Source of the DNA: Symsagittifera roscoffensis
Taxonomy: Eukaryota; Xenacoelomorpha; Acoela; Convolutidae
Direction: 5' to 3'
DNA length: 64,000 bases
Assembly (NCBI RefSeq): GCF_963678635.1
Contig: NC_087064.1
Location: forward strand, 42,251,165 to 42,315,164
This document shows, piece after piece, positions 21,691 through 33,197 of the stretch (its first letter is position 1; the number at the start of each line of letters is the position of its first letter). Below the pieces are notes generated by a model that was not told the DNA's origin, did no database searches, and saw only the letters and a program-made list of their open reading frames with translations. Position numbers and translations under genes: made by a program.

Positions 21691-22957
21691 ATAAAAAAAA
21701 TTTAATTGAACAAAACAAATAACCAGGCATATTCTCTTTTTACTGATATACTGAAATTTTGCAAAAATAAGGTTCAAAATAAGATCTTTGTTAAAAGTTA
21801 CATCATTGTTCTGCTAGTTGCACTGAGTAAAGTTCAAACTAAAACCATAGTTAAATGTTACATCATTGTTACCCTCAAAACTACTAAAAATCAATTAATA
21901 AAAATACAAAATTATCGTCAAATTACGATGCCAACTGGGGAAAACTTCGAACACGTCATTTGCACCTTGTAAATAAGCGTCCGAAATTTCTTTAAGTGTC
22001 CGCTTTTTGATATTAGGATGAGCTAGCCACATATAAATAAAACGATATAAAAGAAAAAAGTTGAGTAGAGACCCGAAACCCAGAAATTCGAAACCTCAAG
22101 CAGGCGCTGAATCACTCATTGCACTAAGGAGGAACTGTCACTTGAAACTGTTGACAAATAAAATTGTCTGAGTAAGTTCATGAATGCTAGAAATAACCAG
22201 GCCTGCACCACGAGACAGAAGTTTCTGCTATACCAGTTGTTTACAGAGAAAAAACAAGAGTTTAGTACCATCTAAACACATTTGCATATGTTAGGTTTAG
22301 ATTAAACCGAGAACGAGCTCGTCGAGATCAATTGAAGATTGGGTCGTAAAAGCAAAAAAAGGCATTAAAACCGAATATGTTCTCGTGGAAATCAGACTAT
22401 AAATTTTTTTTAATACGTCTTATCCTTGAGCGTTGTTTGATTAATGTAATATTGCGCACTATGTAGGAAAAAAACACAAAATAAACTTACCAATCTACAG
22501 AGTGATGTAACACGTTTCTAAATAAGTTACCACAAAAAAAATAAGGTATCCGGCATATCCGACTTACAAACGCAATAAATCGAAAACTTTTTGTATGGTT
22601 GTTTAGAACAATTTAAATTATTAACTATTCAGCTATTTCACTATTAAAAAGTCTACTGTTACATTCATGGAGTTTGGAACGTCCATATTATTGAGTTATA
22701 CGATATTAGCATGAACATATTAATTTCTGTCAATGTATTAAAAAAATTTTAAAACGTATATATTTCTTAAAGAGGTTTTGGGACTGAAATCTGGTATGAT
22801 TCTTCTGTAAGAACTAGCTCATTTTTTAACTTCCAGTTTTCGGTCTGGTGTATATCGCCATTTTCCATTACCTCGGTTTTCCGACGCAGTCCGCCATAAA
22901 ATGACAAATGCAAATTTTCGATAAATTTTCCGACGCAAAGAAAACGTTCAAAGAAAA

Positions 22958-23150
22958 ATGTTGACCCCTCTTCTATTGACCCCTTTTCAATTCGGAGTAC
23001 CTTTAAGCAAAAGCTCTAAAAGTAGTGCAAAGGCAAAAGCTGTAGAAGAAGTGGAAAGTTGGCTAAGGCACTCAAATTACTGCTTATCTCAAACCCTTTC
23101 CTATCCCGAACACGTCACAAAGAATAGTCAATTTATATTCAATCATGCCA
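22958..23150 (+). CDS. Unrecognised exon-like frame in duplication unit 1
   Basis: A 75-codon ATG frame is conserved in the second unit (25658-25885). It includes the stretch SSAKAKAVEEVESWLRHSN and a cysteine and histidine-containing tail. A GTAAGT donor-like sequence lies at about 23152, before the stop, and the matching place in unit 2 has GTAAGC. The preserved frame and good donor suggest a real or former exon. The two copies differ at many amino acids, so constraint is uncertain. I know no family. Confidence 0.3.
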
Positions 23151-23639
23151 TAGTAAGTAACAATTCAATTTGCCTAAAAAGTTAGACAAAAAATTGAAAA
23201 CATGGAAGAAAAGACCTTCCTCAAGATAAAATTTTAAGATGAACAAGAAAATCAATGCTAGTTTCTAAACATAGGAATATAACCGATAAATGAACTCAAC
23301 GAATGAAACTTTAATGTAGTTTATCAGGCATTCGCCCGAAACGCAACGCTCTGAACGTTTTGAAAAAGGATGTGATACCAGCTTAACTTTGACTGAGTGG
23401 CTTGTTAAAAACGCACCAATAATGTAGGGAAGTTATTGCACAAATGTCATATGTTGCAAAATCTTCTGCCTTCTACAGTAAACTAAAGTTCATTTCAAGT
23501 TAGGCACTTATTATTTTTCTTTTGTTTGTACCCTGTGGCAAAGTCTGTACGTTATCGCAAAAAACATCGCCCCGTCTTTTAATCATTATTGTAGGCCGGA
23601 AAATAAAATTGTATCCCTCACTTTGTCAATGGTAAGTTT

Positions 23640-23797
23640 AGCGAACTTCAACTAGATTTTGACAATCCTTGTCATCACTTACCATATTCGGCAAAAGCAT
23701 TCAAAAAACTTACTAGGCAATTAGTTTCAAATCTGCAACTAACATTTCTGCTGATTAATCCATCAACAGCCATGCCCTACAAGCAGCAGTATAGGTA
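23640..23797 (+). pseudogene. Second exon-like segment in duplication unit 1
   Basis: The segment encodes FSELQLDFDN, then KAFKKLTRQLVSNLQLTFLL and a C-terminal MPYKQQYR before a stop. The copy in unit 2 (26320-26598) has the same segment joined in frame to an upstream stretch. Unit 1 is one base shorter at 'atggtaagttta', which breaks that join. Either unit 1 is a pseudogene, or the 'gtaagt' there is a splice donor. No family is recognised. Confidence 0.25.
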
Positions 23798-23937
23798 AAA
23801 CTGCAAGCGACTTCATATAATTGGAAAAAATCACTTTAAGGAAAGTACATTACGCACATCATGGATAATCGAAATAACTACCTCGTAATTAGACTATTTA
23901 AATTTTGATATATTTTCGGTTTCCTGTTAATGATTAC

Positions 23938-24300
23938 CAGGGGCGGATCTAAGATTTTCTTCTAGGAGGGGGGTCGAATTTTCTTAACCCTTTTTTTAGG
24001 TTGATCAAATTGATTTTCCGAGCTCTCCAAAAGCAATAAAAAGACGCTGTTTGGGCCAAATTTTCTGCGCCGCAAGCATGTTTTTGAAAAAAAAGGGTCA
24101 AAAAGCTGTTTTTGGGCACTTTTTGGAAAATGTTCACAAAAAAATCGCGTTTTTTTGGGGCGCACTCCCCACTTAAAGAAAGCATATATTGGCGCCAAAG
24201 GCGCCTTCAGAAAAATTTTAGGGTCGGTCGGCCATAAATTGATTTCTTAAAAAGTACCAAATTAGTCCCTTTGGGTCGGCAGGGGCTCGAATATAAAAAA
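23938..24300 (-). repeat. Family G repeat, copy 5
   Basis: It starts 'caggggcggatctaagatt' and carries all the blocks of the copy at 21335, with an intact ggcgccaaaggcgcc palindrome near 24191-24205. It marks the start of duplication unit 2. Confidence 0.65.
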
Positions 24301-25657
24301 ATTAATTGAATAAAACAAATAACCAGGCAGCAAATAAATGCTTGACTTTACAATTAAGTTAATTTACATTGTATATACTTCATGGGCAATATATGCTCTT
24401 CTTACTGATATAACTATTTGCACAAAATAAACTTCAAAATGAGACCATTCTTATAATATACATCATTGTTCTGCTACTTAAACTGAGTAAAATTCAAATT
24501 AAAACCATTGTTAAAAGTTACTACATCATTGTTACCCTCGAAACTAGTAAAAATCAAATCATAAAAAAAGCTATCGTCAAATTACAATGTCTATTGAAGA
24601 AAACTTCGAATACATCCTTTGCACCTTGTATATAAAGTGTCTGAAACTTTTTTAAGTGTCCGTTTTTTAATATATTGGGATGAGCTAGCCATATATAAAT
24701 AAAATGATATAAAAGAAAAAAGTTGAGTCGAGACCCGAACCCCAGAAATTCGAAACCTCAAGCAGGCGCTGAATCACTCATTGCACTAAGGAGGAACTGT
24801 CACTTGAAACTGCTGACAAATAAAAATGTCTGACTAAGTTCATGAATGCTAGAAATAACCAGGCCTGCACCACGTGACAAAAGTTTCTGCTACACCAGTT
24901 GTTTACAGAGAAAAAACAAGAGTTTAGTACCATCCAAACACATTTGCATATGTTAAGTTTAGGTAAAACCGAGAACGAACTCGTCGAGATCAATTGAAGA
25001 CAAAAATAGCAAAAAAAATGGTATCAACACAGTTTATGTTCTCGTCGAAATCCGACTGAAAACTTTTTTTAATACGTCACGTCCTTGAGCGTTGTTTGAT
25101 TAAAGTAAAATTGCGCCGTGTGTAGGAAAAACACACCAAAGAAATTCACCAATCTAATGAATGATGTAACACATGTCTAAATAAGTTACCACAAAAAAGT
25201 AAGGTATCCGGCATATCCGACTTACAAACGCAATAAATCGAAAACTTTTTGGATGGTTGCAAAGAACAATTTAATTTATTAACTACTAAGCTATTTCACT
25301 ATTAAAGAGTCTACTGTTACATTCATGGAGTTTGGAACGTCCCATATTATTGAGTTATACGACATTACCATGAACATATTAGTTACTATTAGTGTATTAA
25401 ATATTTTTTTAAATGTATATATTTCTTAAAGAGGTTTTGGCATTGAACTGTTGTATGATTCTTCTGGAAGAACTAGCTCATTTTTCCGCGTTTTTAAATA
25501 CGCCTATAAATTCTCCACTGCTAACCGAACTTTCACTTTTCGGTCTGGTGTATATCGCCATTTTCCAATACATCGGTTTTCCGACGCGGTCCGCTACAAA
25601 ATGACAAATGCAACTTTACGATACATTTTCTGACGCAAAGAAAACCTAAAAAGAAAA

Positions 25658-25885
25658 ATGTTTACCCGTTTTTTATTGACCCCTTTTAAATTCGGATTAC
25701 CTTTATGCGAAAGCTCTAAAAGTAGTGCAAATGCGAAAGCTGTAAAAGAAATGGAAAATTGGCTAAGGCACTCAAATAACTGCTTATCTCAAACCTTTTC
25801 CTGTCCTGATTACGTCACAAAGAATCGTCATTTTTATATTCAACCATGTCATAGTAAGCAACCATTCAATTTGTCTAAAAGATGA
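25658..25885 (+). CDS. Unrecognised exon-like frame in duplication unit 2
   Basis: This is the counterpart of the frame at 22958, of equal length (75 codons). It shares KSSANAKAVKEMENWLRHSN and CLSQTFSC but has many replacements in the last third. A weaker donor (GTAAGC) lies at about 25854. No family is recognised, and it may be decayed. Confidence 0.25.
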   Translation: MFTRFLLTPFKFGLPLCESSKSSANAKAVKEMENWLRHSNNCLSQTFSCPDYVTKNRHFYIQPCHSKQPFNLSKR

Positions 25886-26319
25886 GACAAAAACTGATAG
25901 AAAACTGAGAAACAGAAAACATGGAAGAAAAAAGCTTCCTCAAAATAAAACTTTAAGATGAACAAAAAATCAATGCTAGTTTCTAAACATTAGACAAAGG
26001 CAAAATAACTAATAAATGAACTCAACGAATGAAACTTTTCTGTAGTTTATCATAAACCAGATTCATGATTTGATCAACTTAATAGAGAAAACTTACAATC
26101 AGTCTTATACTGTCGATTTGATGCGGCATTCGGCCGAAGCGCAACCCCTGAACGTTTTGAAAAAGGATGTGATATCAGCTTAACCTTGACTGAGTGGCTT
26201 GTTTAAAAACGCAACAATAACATAGAGAGGTTATTGCACAAATGTCATATGTTGCAAAATCTTCTGCCTTCTACAGTAAACTAAAGTTCATTTCAAGTTA
26301 GGCACTTAATATTTTTGTT

Positions 26320-26598
26320 TTGTTTGTACCCTGTGGCATAGTCTGCACGTTTTCGCAAAAAAACATCGCCCCGTCTTTTAATCATTATTGTAGGCCGGAA
26401 AATAAAATTTTATCCCTCACTTTGTCAATGGTTATATTTAGCGAACTTCAACTAGACTTTGACAATTCTAGTCATCACTTACCATATTCGGCAAAAGCAT
26501 TCAAAAAGCTTACTAGGCAATTAGTTACAAATCTGCAACTAACATTTCTGCTGGTTAATCCTTCAACAGCCATGCCCTACAAGCAGCAGTATAGATAA
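26320..26598 (+). CDS. Unrecognised 92-codon frame in duplication unit 2
   Basis: An acceptor-like 'tcattattgtag' ends near 26391. After it the frame reads PENKILSLTL, then FSELQLDFDN, KAFKKLTRQLVTN and a C-terminal MPYKQQYR stop. The part after the acceptor is the portion shared with unit 1. The ORF start at 26320 is a GTTT-rich stretch that is probably intronic. It is a possible terminal exon of the same unknown gene. Confidence 0.25.
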   Translation: MFVPCGIVCTFSQKNIAPSFNHYCRPENKILSLTLSMVIFSELQLDFDNSSHHLPYSAKAFKKLTRQLVTNLQLTFLLVNPSTAMPYKQQYR

Positions 26599-26734
26599 AA
26601 CTGCAAGCGACTTCATATAATTTGAAAAAATCACTTTAAGGAAAGTACATTACGCACATCATGGATCGAAATAACTACCTCGTAATTAGACTATTTAAAT
26701 TTTGATATATTTTTGGTTTCCTGTTAATGATTAC

Positions 26735-27085
26735 CAGGGGCGAATTTTCAAAAAATGTTGTTGACCTTTTTTTTAGGTCGACCAAATTGATTTTCCGAGC
26801 TCTCCAAAAGCAATAAAAAGACACTGTTTGGGCCAAATTTTCCACGCCGCAAGCATATTTTTGAAAAAACAGGTCAAAAAAGCTGTTTTTGGTACTTTTT
26901 GGAAAACTTTGACAAAAAAATCGCGTTTTTTTGGCGCGCGCTCCCCACTTAAAGTAAGTATATATTGGCGCCAAAGGGGCCTTTAGAAAAATTTTAGTGT
27001 CGGTCGGCCAAAAAATGATTTCTTAAAAAGTACCTAAGGGGGGCGTCCACCAACCCCCCGCTCCCTCCCTAAATCCGCCCCTGAT
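26735..27085 (-). repeat. Family G repeat, copy 6 (start of partial unit 3)
   Basis: It carries 'caggggcgaattttc', 'ggtcgaccaaattgattttccgagctctcc', the 'gcgcgcgctccccac' block, the partial palindrome ggcgccaaaggggcc, and ends near 'aaatccgcccctgatg'. The tandem duplication stops here. Confidence 0.6.
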
Positions 27086-27223
27086 GATTACTAACGATTA
27101 CTGCAACGGTATACTAGCAATTTATAGTTTTATGGAATCTGCATTCATCTATGGAATCTGCTTGCAGACCTGTATGTAATTCTATATTTCTGGGTAAAAC
27201 CATCTGTAAACCCACCATTCTTG

Positions 27224-27245
27224 TCGGCGACGCGGGTCGGCTAGT
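27224..27245 (+). mobile_element. Possible Helitron 3' terminus
   Basis: GTCGGCGACGCGGGTCGG is a GC-rich, foldable segment (CGAC, loop GCGG, GTCG) in AT-rich DNA. It is followed immediately by CTAG and then T. A hairpin followed by CTRR and a T of the AT target is the hallmark of Helitron 3' ends. The stem is short, and neither a 5' TC end nor a Rep/helicase was found, so this is a candidate non-autonomous or truncated Helitron only. Confidence 0.35.
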
Positions 27246-27249
27246 TTTT

Positions 27250-29180
27250 TTCTAGCATTCAGCCTTAAGGATAACATATCCCAGATGCTCTAGCTACTTC
27301 AGCGGTTTTAAAAGACAACCTGTAACCAACACCAGAGGCGCCGGGAGCATCAGACGATGCAGCAGCAGCAAACAACAGGGCACTGAGGGACGCAGCGGCA
27401 GCCAAGCGAGTGGGTGAATAAAACAGGTAGAGGCACAGATAAACAAAACTGGAACTACCATGAGGTCCAGGCAAGGCTGAAAACGAGACTCTTTCGCTCT
27501 GGAAAATGAAGAAAAACGAATTACGGATTCAAACCTTATTTCAGACATCAACGCTTACACTTTCGCAATTCGCCAAAGTTCCATTCAAAGCCGATCCTAA
27601 CTACACAGTCGAACGTATCAAACATTACTGTATAATTTTCATGATTGACAATGATTTTTCTCGTCGTTCTATGCTCGGCATAGTGAAACTGGCAAGGGAA
27701 CAGGAGAAAGCAACGACGCTTAAAGATCTGCTCATGAGCCGAAGCACAGAACTGATGTACAACAACTGATAAAGAATATTTTTCTAAATACCAGTCGATA
27801 GCAGTAACTAAAATTACAAGACCGAGTTTTTCAATTGTTACGATCTTAAATTACAAATAAGGGCATTGCAAAACTAAGTGAGGAAAGAACAAGTGAGGAA
27901 AAAACAGAGGCATAAAAAACATCCTCACTCTAATTGGTGACCACAGAGGTTAAGGACATGTGGGGAGACCGATTTAAACAAAGGAAGAAAATTAGGAGCT
28001 GCAAATCGATCCAAAATTTAAAAAGCTAAGATCAACCCTCTAATGGATCACAGACGGTATCAGGAAAACGAGTCGAAGAATAGCGCAAACAAAAAATCTC
28101 TATTTGAAATGCGCTAAGAGAGAAAACAGAACACTGAGTTCTCATTGCCAAGTTTGAATCTTAACAATTCGAATGATTCAGCTCAAGGCCTGGAAACAGA
28201 TTTACTGACACGGGAGCATAGAAACAGTCAGGATTACAGCAGAGACCAGGCGAAAGTGATTCAAGAGGAGCCGCAAAAAGACCGGAGATATCGACAAGAT
28301 CTGAACCCATGTTCGGAGTGGGGTAATAAAAATAAGAAAGCCAGCTAAACAATGCGCTGGAATACTTAGCCAAAGCGGCGAAATAATGGTACCAAATGAA
28401 GAGGAGTGTCCCACCACACCAAAGCATACAACTCCCAAAGAAATTGGCTACAAGGAGTAGCAACCTGGCAAATTCGCAGAACATGGCGGGCCTTCTAATC
28501 TCTGTTGTATAGACAACGAATGAACGTGGCCTTAAAACGAAAATTACTCAAAACACGTCAATTTGAAAAGCTTCAAGAAAATCGGCAAGATTGAAAATCT
28601 GCAAAACTCAAACTTGTGAAGGTTACGGATAGCACATAGGCTACCGATAAAGTAAAAGTTTACCAAATAAATCACGATAGCCTTAGACCAGATTTCAATC
28701 TCATCAGACCCGAGACAGCTAAGTGACCCAATCAAAGGCACAATTGTGGACCTAACAGCCAAATCTTCGAGCAAAGACTCGATAGACAAATTGCAAGCCC
28801 CGGAGGCTGAGGTCACAATTACTCACGACCAACCAGAAATGTCAACAGGATCAGACGAACAGCTCAAAACTGGTCAGGCGGACATTTTCGAAGAAAGCGG
28901 AGGAGAACAATTCAAAGTACAGCAGCGTGGTGGAGTCAACGAGGTCATCCGCAAGACCAAATAAACCGACCAGATTCTTTGGGGTTTCGTTGACACATTC
29001 TGTCAAAAACGTCAGCAGTCAAAGGATAACTATCAGGTCTCAGATCCGGAACAAAACGTCGAACAACCGAGAAAAACACCGTTTACGCCGACCAGTAGAC
29101 CAGGCAGTCCGCTACTGTTCCCAGGAACGAACAGAGTCTAAAATAAGGACAAAAGAAGAAGTTATACAAACTGTCTAAAA
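27250..29180 (+). pseudogene. Broken gag/polyprotein-tail-like frames of a retroelement
   Basis: This is a GC-richer island with several plus-strand coding-like pieces in different frames. An alanine-rich segment (DDAAAANNRALRDAAAAKRV) is near 27350-27415. An 87-codon ATG frame is at 27506-27769, a polar frame at 28145-28348, and a charged frame at 28746-28964. The last piece, near 28927-28990, reads STRSSARPNKPTRFFG. It resembles the basic Arg/Ser motif seen near the ends of LTR-retroelement proteins, including the one at 11.7 kb here. The order and composition suggest a decayed LTR-element protein, but no diagnostic domain was found. Confidence 0.35.
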
Positions 29181-29199
29181 TTTCAAAGAAAAACTGGTT

Positions 29200-30540
29200 T
29201 TTGTTAAATTACTCAAATCTGCCTTGCTGGTCAAGTCTCTACACACTAGAGTTGTCATCAAAAATGTCATCCATCTGTCGCTAATTTCAGAGGTAGTAAT
29301 TGAAAAAAAAAATTTTAGATGAACTTTCTCCCAGTGCAGGAGATGTCATGAGACGACTTTCGGTCCGTAACTAACGCTATGGATTTATATGTATTTTTCT
29401 ATTAGTCATTAATGCAGTATCTTTCTCAAGAACAATTAACATCGGTCTGACCGTTTGTCACACACCTTTGGAAAAAATTCAGTTGCGCAAGTCCAGAGTG
29501 TTTAAAACAAGTCAACACATTCAGCTGTTTTTCTAACATACAAAACATTCTTCCATTCTGAAAACTCTATATTCAATTGTCTTACTCTACTCAATCTATG
29601 AAAATACTAATAAACTCACTATAAAAACAACAGTTTTGTTAATAAAAAGCAGACACTTTAAGGACAAACGTTTTAAAGAAACTATAAGCCTGATAATGGT
29701 ACATAATCAGTGAGGTGATATAGCACCTACCTTCTGAGAGGTGAAGTATACTTGAGCTTATATTAAAAAAGTACGCAAAATTTGTATCAGACGAAAAAAT
29801 GAATCCACGCAAAAATGTCAGGTTACTAGGTTTGGAAGCAAACATCGAAATATATACTGATCAAATCCCAAGACTTTTTCAATTTATAGTTGAACACAGC
29901 AGCGAGGCTGCATTCCGCAGATCGAAGCAAAAATGTAAATACGAGCTTTAAGATAGCAAAAATATATATAAAGCTTTGAAAAACAAATAAATATACGACT
30001 ACGGGTTTCGTCCCGCTTAACGCGGGATGAGGGAGCATTCGTCTTCCTGCCTGAGCCAACTATCAAACCAACCTTATAGAGTTAACACAGCAACTAATTT
30101 TAAAAAACAATCGCTGTAATAAAGCTGATAGAACAGCTGCAAAAATTGCGGATAAAACACAGAAAAGATTGAGCACAAAAGAACAAATTAAGCACTTTTT
30201 GAGCAATTTAGCTTGAAAAAATTGAACTAGTATTTCACCGAAAGCTGTTTGCTTGAGTAAACAAGGATGCTAGTACATTCAGCAAACACAACGAACAATG
30301 GTAGTCAAATAATTCCTTGATAGGGGGATGCTAGTCCTAGAACTTCATACAATTATTTAATCGTGTTAAAAAAAAGTTTTAGGTAAGGAGAAATGCATGG
30401 AAATTGTTTGACTAGAACTTTTGCCAAAAGGATTAATAAACCTGAAAAAGATTCAAGGATAATCACATACTTTAGTTCGAAGGTTTTATCTATCAATCAC
30501 CTCATTAGACTCAGCAAATTTAATCATAGATTTTGCTAGT
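29200..30540. other. Intergenic AT-rich DNA
   Basis: There is one structured spot at 30000-30030: 'cgggtttcgtcccg' and 'tcccgcttaacgcggga' form two overlapping hairpins. It is reminiscent of the ends of family T elements but not the same sequence. Otherwise nothing was seen. Confidence 0.35.
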
Positions 30541-31479
30541 TAGATATTAAATTGCCTTCATATGATCTGTTACAAAAAAAAATGGGAATCGAACCCAGCC
30601 AAACCACTGAAAAATCCAGCCAAGCGTGCTTCTAATTGTTCTTATATTCGAATTAAGAAACGGAATATGAGTACTCGGAGTTTTTTTCTTTCTCCTGACA
30701 AGTTTCGCAGTCCCCGATTTCCACTTCACATAGCCAAAAAAAACACTTCCCCGATTTTGAAAGGCTGGGATAATGGTGACTTGGCTAAAATTTCGGTTCT
30801 CAATCGAAATTTTGTGGGTTGCGGAAACATAGTGATCTACGCTCGTTGGTTGAGGGAGAGGCACCATAACCCTACAAGAAAAATAACCAAAAAATATGTA
30901 CTTTTTAACAAAAAAAATACAGCGGTTTTTCTGTTAGAGCTGAACAGCTCGTATTTTACTCCCAACCCTGGAGGATAAATGGTCGAATTATAAATTATTA
31001 AAAGAAGAAAATTTGAGCAACTTTTGAAAAAAAAAGAAATGTTGAATCAATTACAACCTAAAACAGCAATCAAAATTTGCAAAACCAAAATGACAATTAT
31101 AATACAGGCTGTTGACTCTCTAAAGACTATCCGCTTTTCAGTCGTTAATCAAGTAAAACAGTACAAAAAGGAAAATTTGAGGCATATTTTTACTGCTTTT
31201 CAATAATTTCACCAAATTTGATATTCTCAAAACGAATTAAACAACGGCTAAAGACTGGCGAATGAAAAAAAATAGAATGAACTTGAAAAACCAAAGGACA
31301 AAAATCAAAAGGACAAAAAAAATTATTCGACAAAATTTGGAAATAATAAAAAATGTGCGACCTAAACGCAGACGATTTTCTTGTAAAGTTGTGCATTTTA
31401 TTTTAAAAAAATCAAATGCACAGCTTTTTCAATATTGCGTTAAAATATAAAAAACATAGCCAACTAACAGTTGAAAAAG

Positions 31480-31830
31480 AGTAATGAACGCAAGCAAACT
31501 GAAAAAAAAACTGACTTGTTTTTTCAAGAGACTTCAACTTTTGAATTTCGAATAAAAAATTAGATTGCCTGAAAGCTCTTTGAATTTTTAGAACAATATA
31601 TGCTGGACACTTTTTGTCAAAATTAACCCAATTTGGAAAAACTGAATCAATAGGTATATTTCTTATTTCGCTGGGAAATCTGATAATTAATTTCCATTTC
31701 CATTTTCGTGACCGTTTCAATTTTCCTGCTCAATAGTGGAGTTTGCTTTCCGTTTAACAATAGAAATGCACTGAACTTAAAAAGAAATCACAAGTCAAAC
31801 CGCGAAAAATCAAAAATGAGCGTGAAAAAA
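31480..31830. repeat. Dispersed repeat family H, copy 1
   Basis: Ordered blocks are shared with 34530-34870 and 39400-39680. These are a 'gaaaaactgaatcaa.ag' block, 'tatttcgctgggaaatctg', a 'cgtgaccgttt' or 'cgtttttgtg' block, and 'caatagtggagtttgc.ttc.tttaaca'. The last 70 bases recur at 32094-32155 ('caatagaaatgcactgaac' onward). The copies are diverged and non-coding. Confidence 0.6.
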
Positions 31831-31899
31831 ATCAGCAAGACTTATATTAGAGTCTTCATTACGTGCATTACTCTTAAAAACGGAGAGCATTAAAGCTGA

Positions 31900-33190
31900 C
31901 AAACTTAAGCGACAAACTGTTCAATAAAAAATCGACAGCTTCAAGTTTCTTGAATACTACAATCAAAAACTTATTGAGCGTTCAACCTTTTATAAGTGGC
32001 ATTCAACTGACCAAAACTGTAGTGGACTTCTTAAAAACCGAAAACTTGGCTGAAAAAAGTTATGCTCAAAGCTACGAAGTCGAAAGCTACGAACAATAGA
32101 AATGCACTGAACTAAAAAAGAAATCACAAGTCAAACCGCGAAAAAAGCAATAATAAGCAATTATGATTGTGAACAGATTTAAGACCGCTGTTATGCAGAA
32201 AGTACACTCATATGCAACTTCTTGGGGTACACTCTCCACGCGTTTTAATTGAAACGTCTGCTTATAAAAAGGAAAATGTATTTATTAAGATCAAGTTATG
32301 AATTGAGCACACAAGAAATATTACATTAATTATCTAAGCCACAAGTCAAAATGGTTAGCAGGGCTATATACCCATACCATATCTCTTTTCTGTCACCTTT
32401 CTACCCTTACAGTTTACTTCATACAATGGAAGCCTTTCTTTGATAATTTGCTTTTAACTCCCACTTGGGGTTCCACTGACCTCAAAGTTACCTTTTGATA
32501 TTCTCTCAAGATGCAGTTGAAAAACTTAGATTGACCTTTGCATATTCCTTCTTTGCATTGACTGCTTCGAAAAACATATCACTGATATCGCAAGCGACAG
32601 ACTGTAGGGTAGATCAGCAATTTGGTCCAAAAGTAAATTATGTACACTTCGATAAACAGATTTTGATAGAGCCTCATGCTCAGCTTCAAAATTTTTCACA
32701 CTAGAAGAAAAGCAATAACTTTATCCACTTTCTGAATCAAACACGATAAGAAATCTGATTTAGGCTTAAGCATTAGTTCATTGGTATAATTAGCACTTAT
32801 TCGTGTAAGCATCACAAACCCAAGCTCGTAGACGTTCAAAAGGTAAGTAAAACTCTTGAGATTCTAAAACATGTACAGTTTTCTCTGCAAAATAATGTTG
32901 TTAGTTACTGAACACGTTTTTTTTGTAAAATACAATGAATGATCATGAAAATAAATGTTTTTCAGATCACTACTAGTGATGATATGATGGGTCTTAGCTT
33001 TTAGGTCACTTACTTTGATTTTTCCTAAACTCTCTCACAACTTTTTTGCCAACACTTTTACCATCAGAATCAGAAGCAAAACTTAGATTACATAAACTTC
33101 TTGTGTTTGTGATTATCGTAGAGTTTTCAGAGCAGATAAAAATTAAATACATGTAGCTACAATTAATTAAATACAGCAGAATGAATCAAA
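31900..33190. other. Intergenic DNA downstream of the PDCD6-like gene
   Basis: It contains the short recurrence of family H at 32094-32155. Nothing else was supported. No clear AATAAA for the PDCD6-like gene was found on the minus strand just below 33198. Confidence 0.35.
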
Positions 33191-33197
33191 CATTAGG

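Larger units (their letters stand above)
21335..23937. repeat. Large tandem duplication, unit 1 (about 2.6 kb)
   Basis: The unit aligns along its whole length with 23938-26734, with offsets growing from 2604 to about 2798 because of indels in unit 2. Shared landmarks include 'gcaggggctcgaatataaa', 'gagacccgaa.cccagaaattcgaaacctcaag', 'ggtatccggcatatccgac' and 'gccatgccctacaagcagc'. Each unit opens with a family G element. A third, partial unit at 26735-27085 consists of the family G element only. Confidence 0.85.
23938..26734. repeat. Large tandem duplication, unit 2 (about 2.8 kb)
   Basis: This is the second unit of the duplication. Compared with unit 1 it has an extra segment near 24326-24400 ('gcaaataaatgcttgac' onward) and another near 26050-26110. 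The rest aligns with scattered substitutions. It is not a fresh duplication, because differences are frequent throughout. Confidence 0.85.

Noticed and set aside
23949-24198. Two overlapping 78-codon minus-strand frames, also present at 26675-26974
   Set aside because: They are family G repeat sequence, not a gene family.
29990-30060. CG-rich hairpins 'cgggtttcgtcccg' and 'tcccgcttaacgcggga' as an RNA gene
   Set aside because: Two overlapping short stems only, no longer conserved fold and no similarity to a known RNA; kept as a note.
30560-30660. tRNA gene or tRNA-derived SINE on the minus strand, from a GGGTTCGATTCCC box at 30584-30596
   Set aside because: The B-box match is perfect but no acceptor stem, anticodon arm or proper A box could be placed at the right distance.
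30562-30978. 138-codon plus-strand frame
   Set aside because: It lacks homology, is rich in K/N as expected from AT-rich DNA, and starts inside the tRNA-like scrap.
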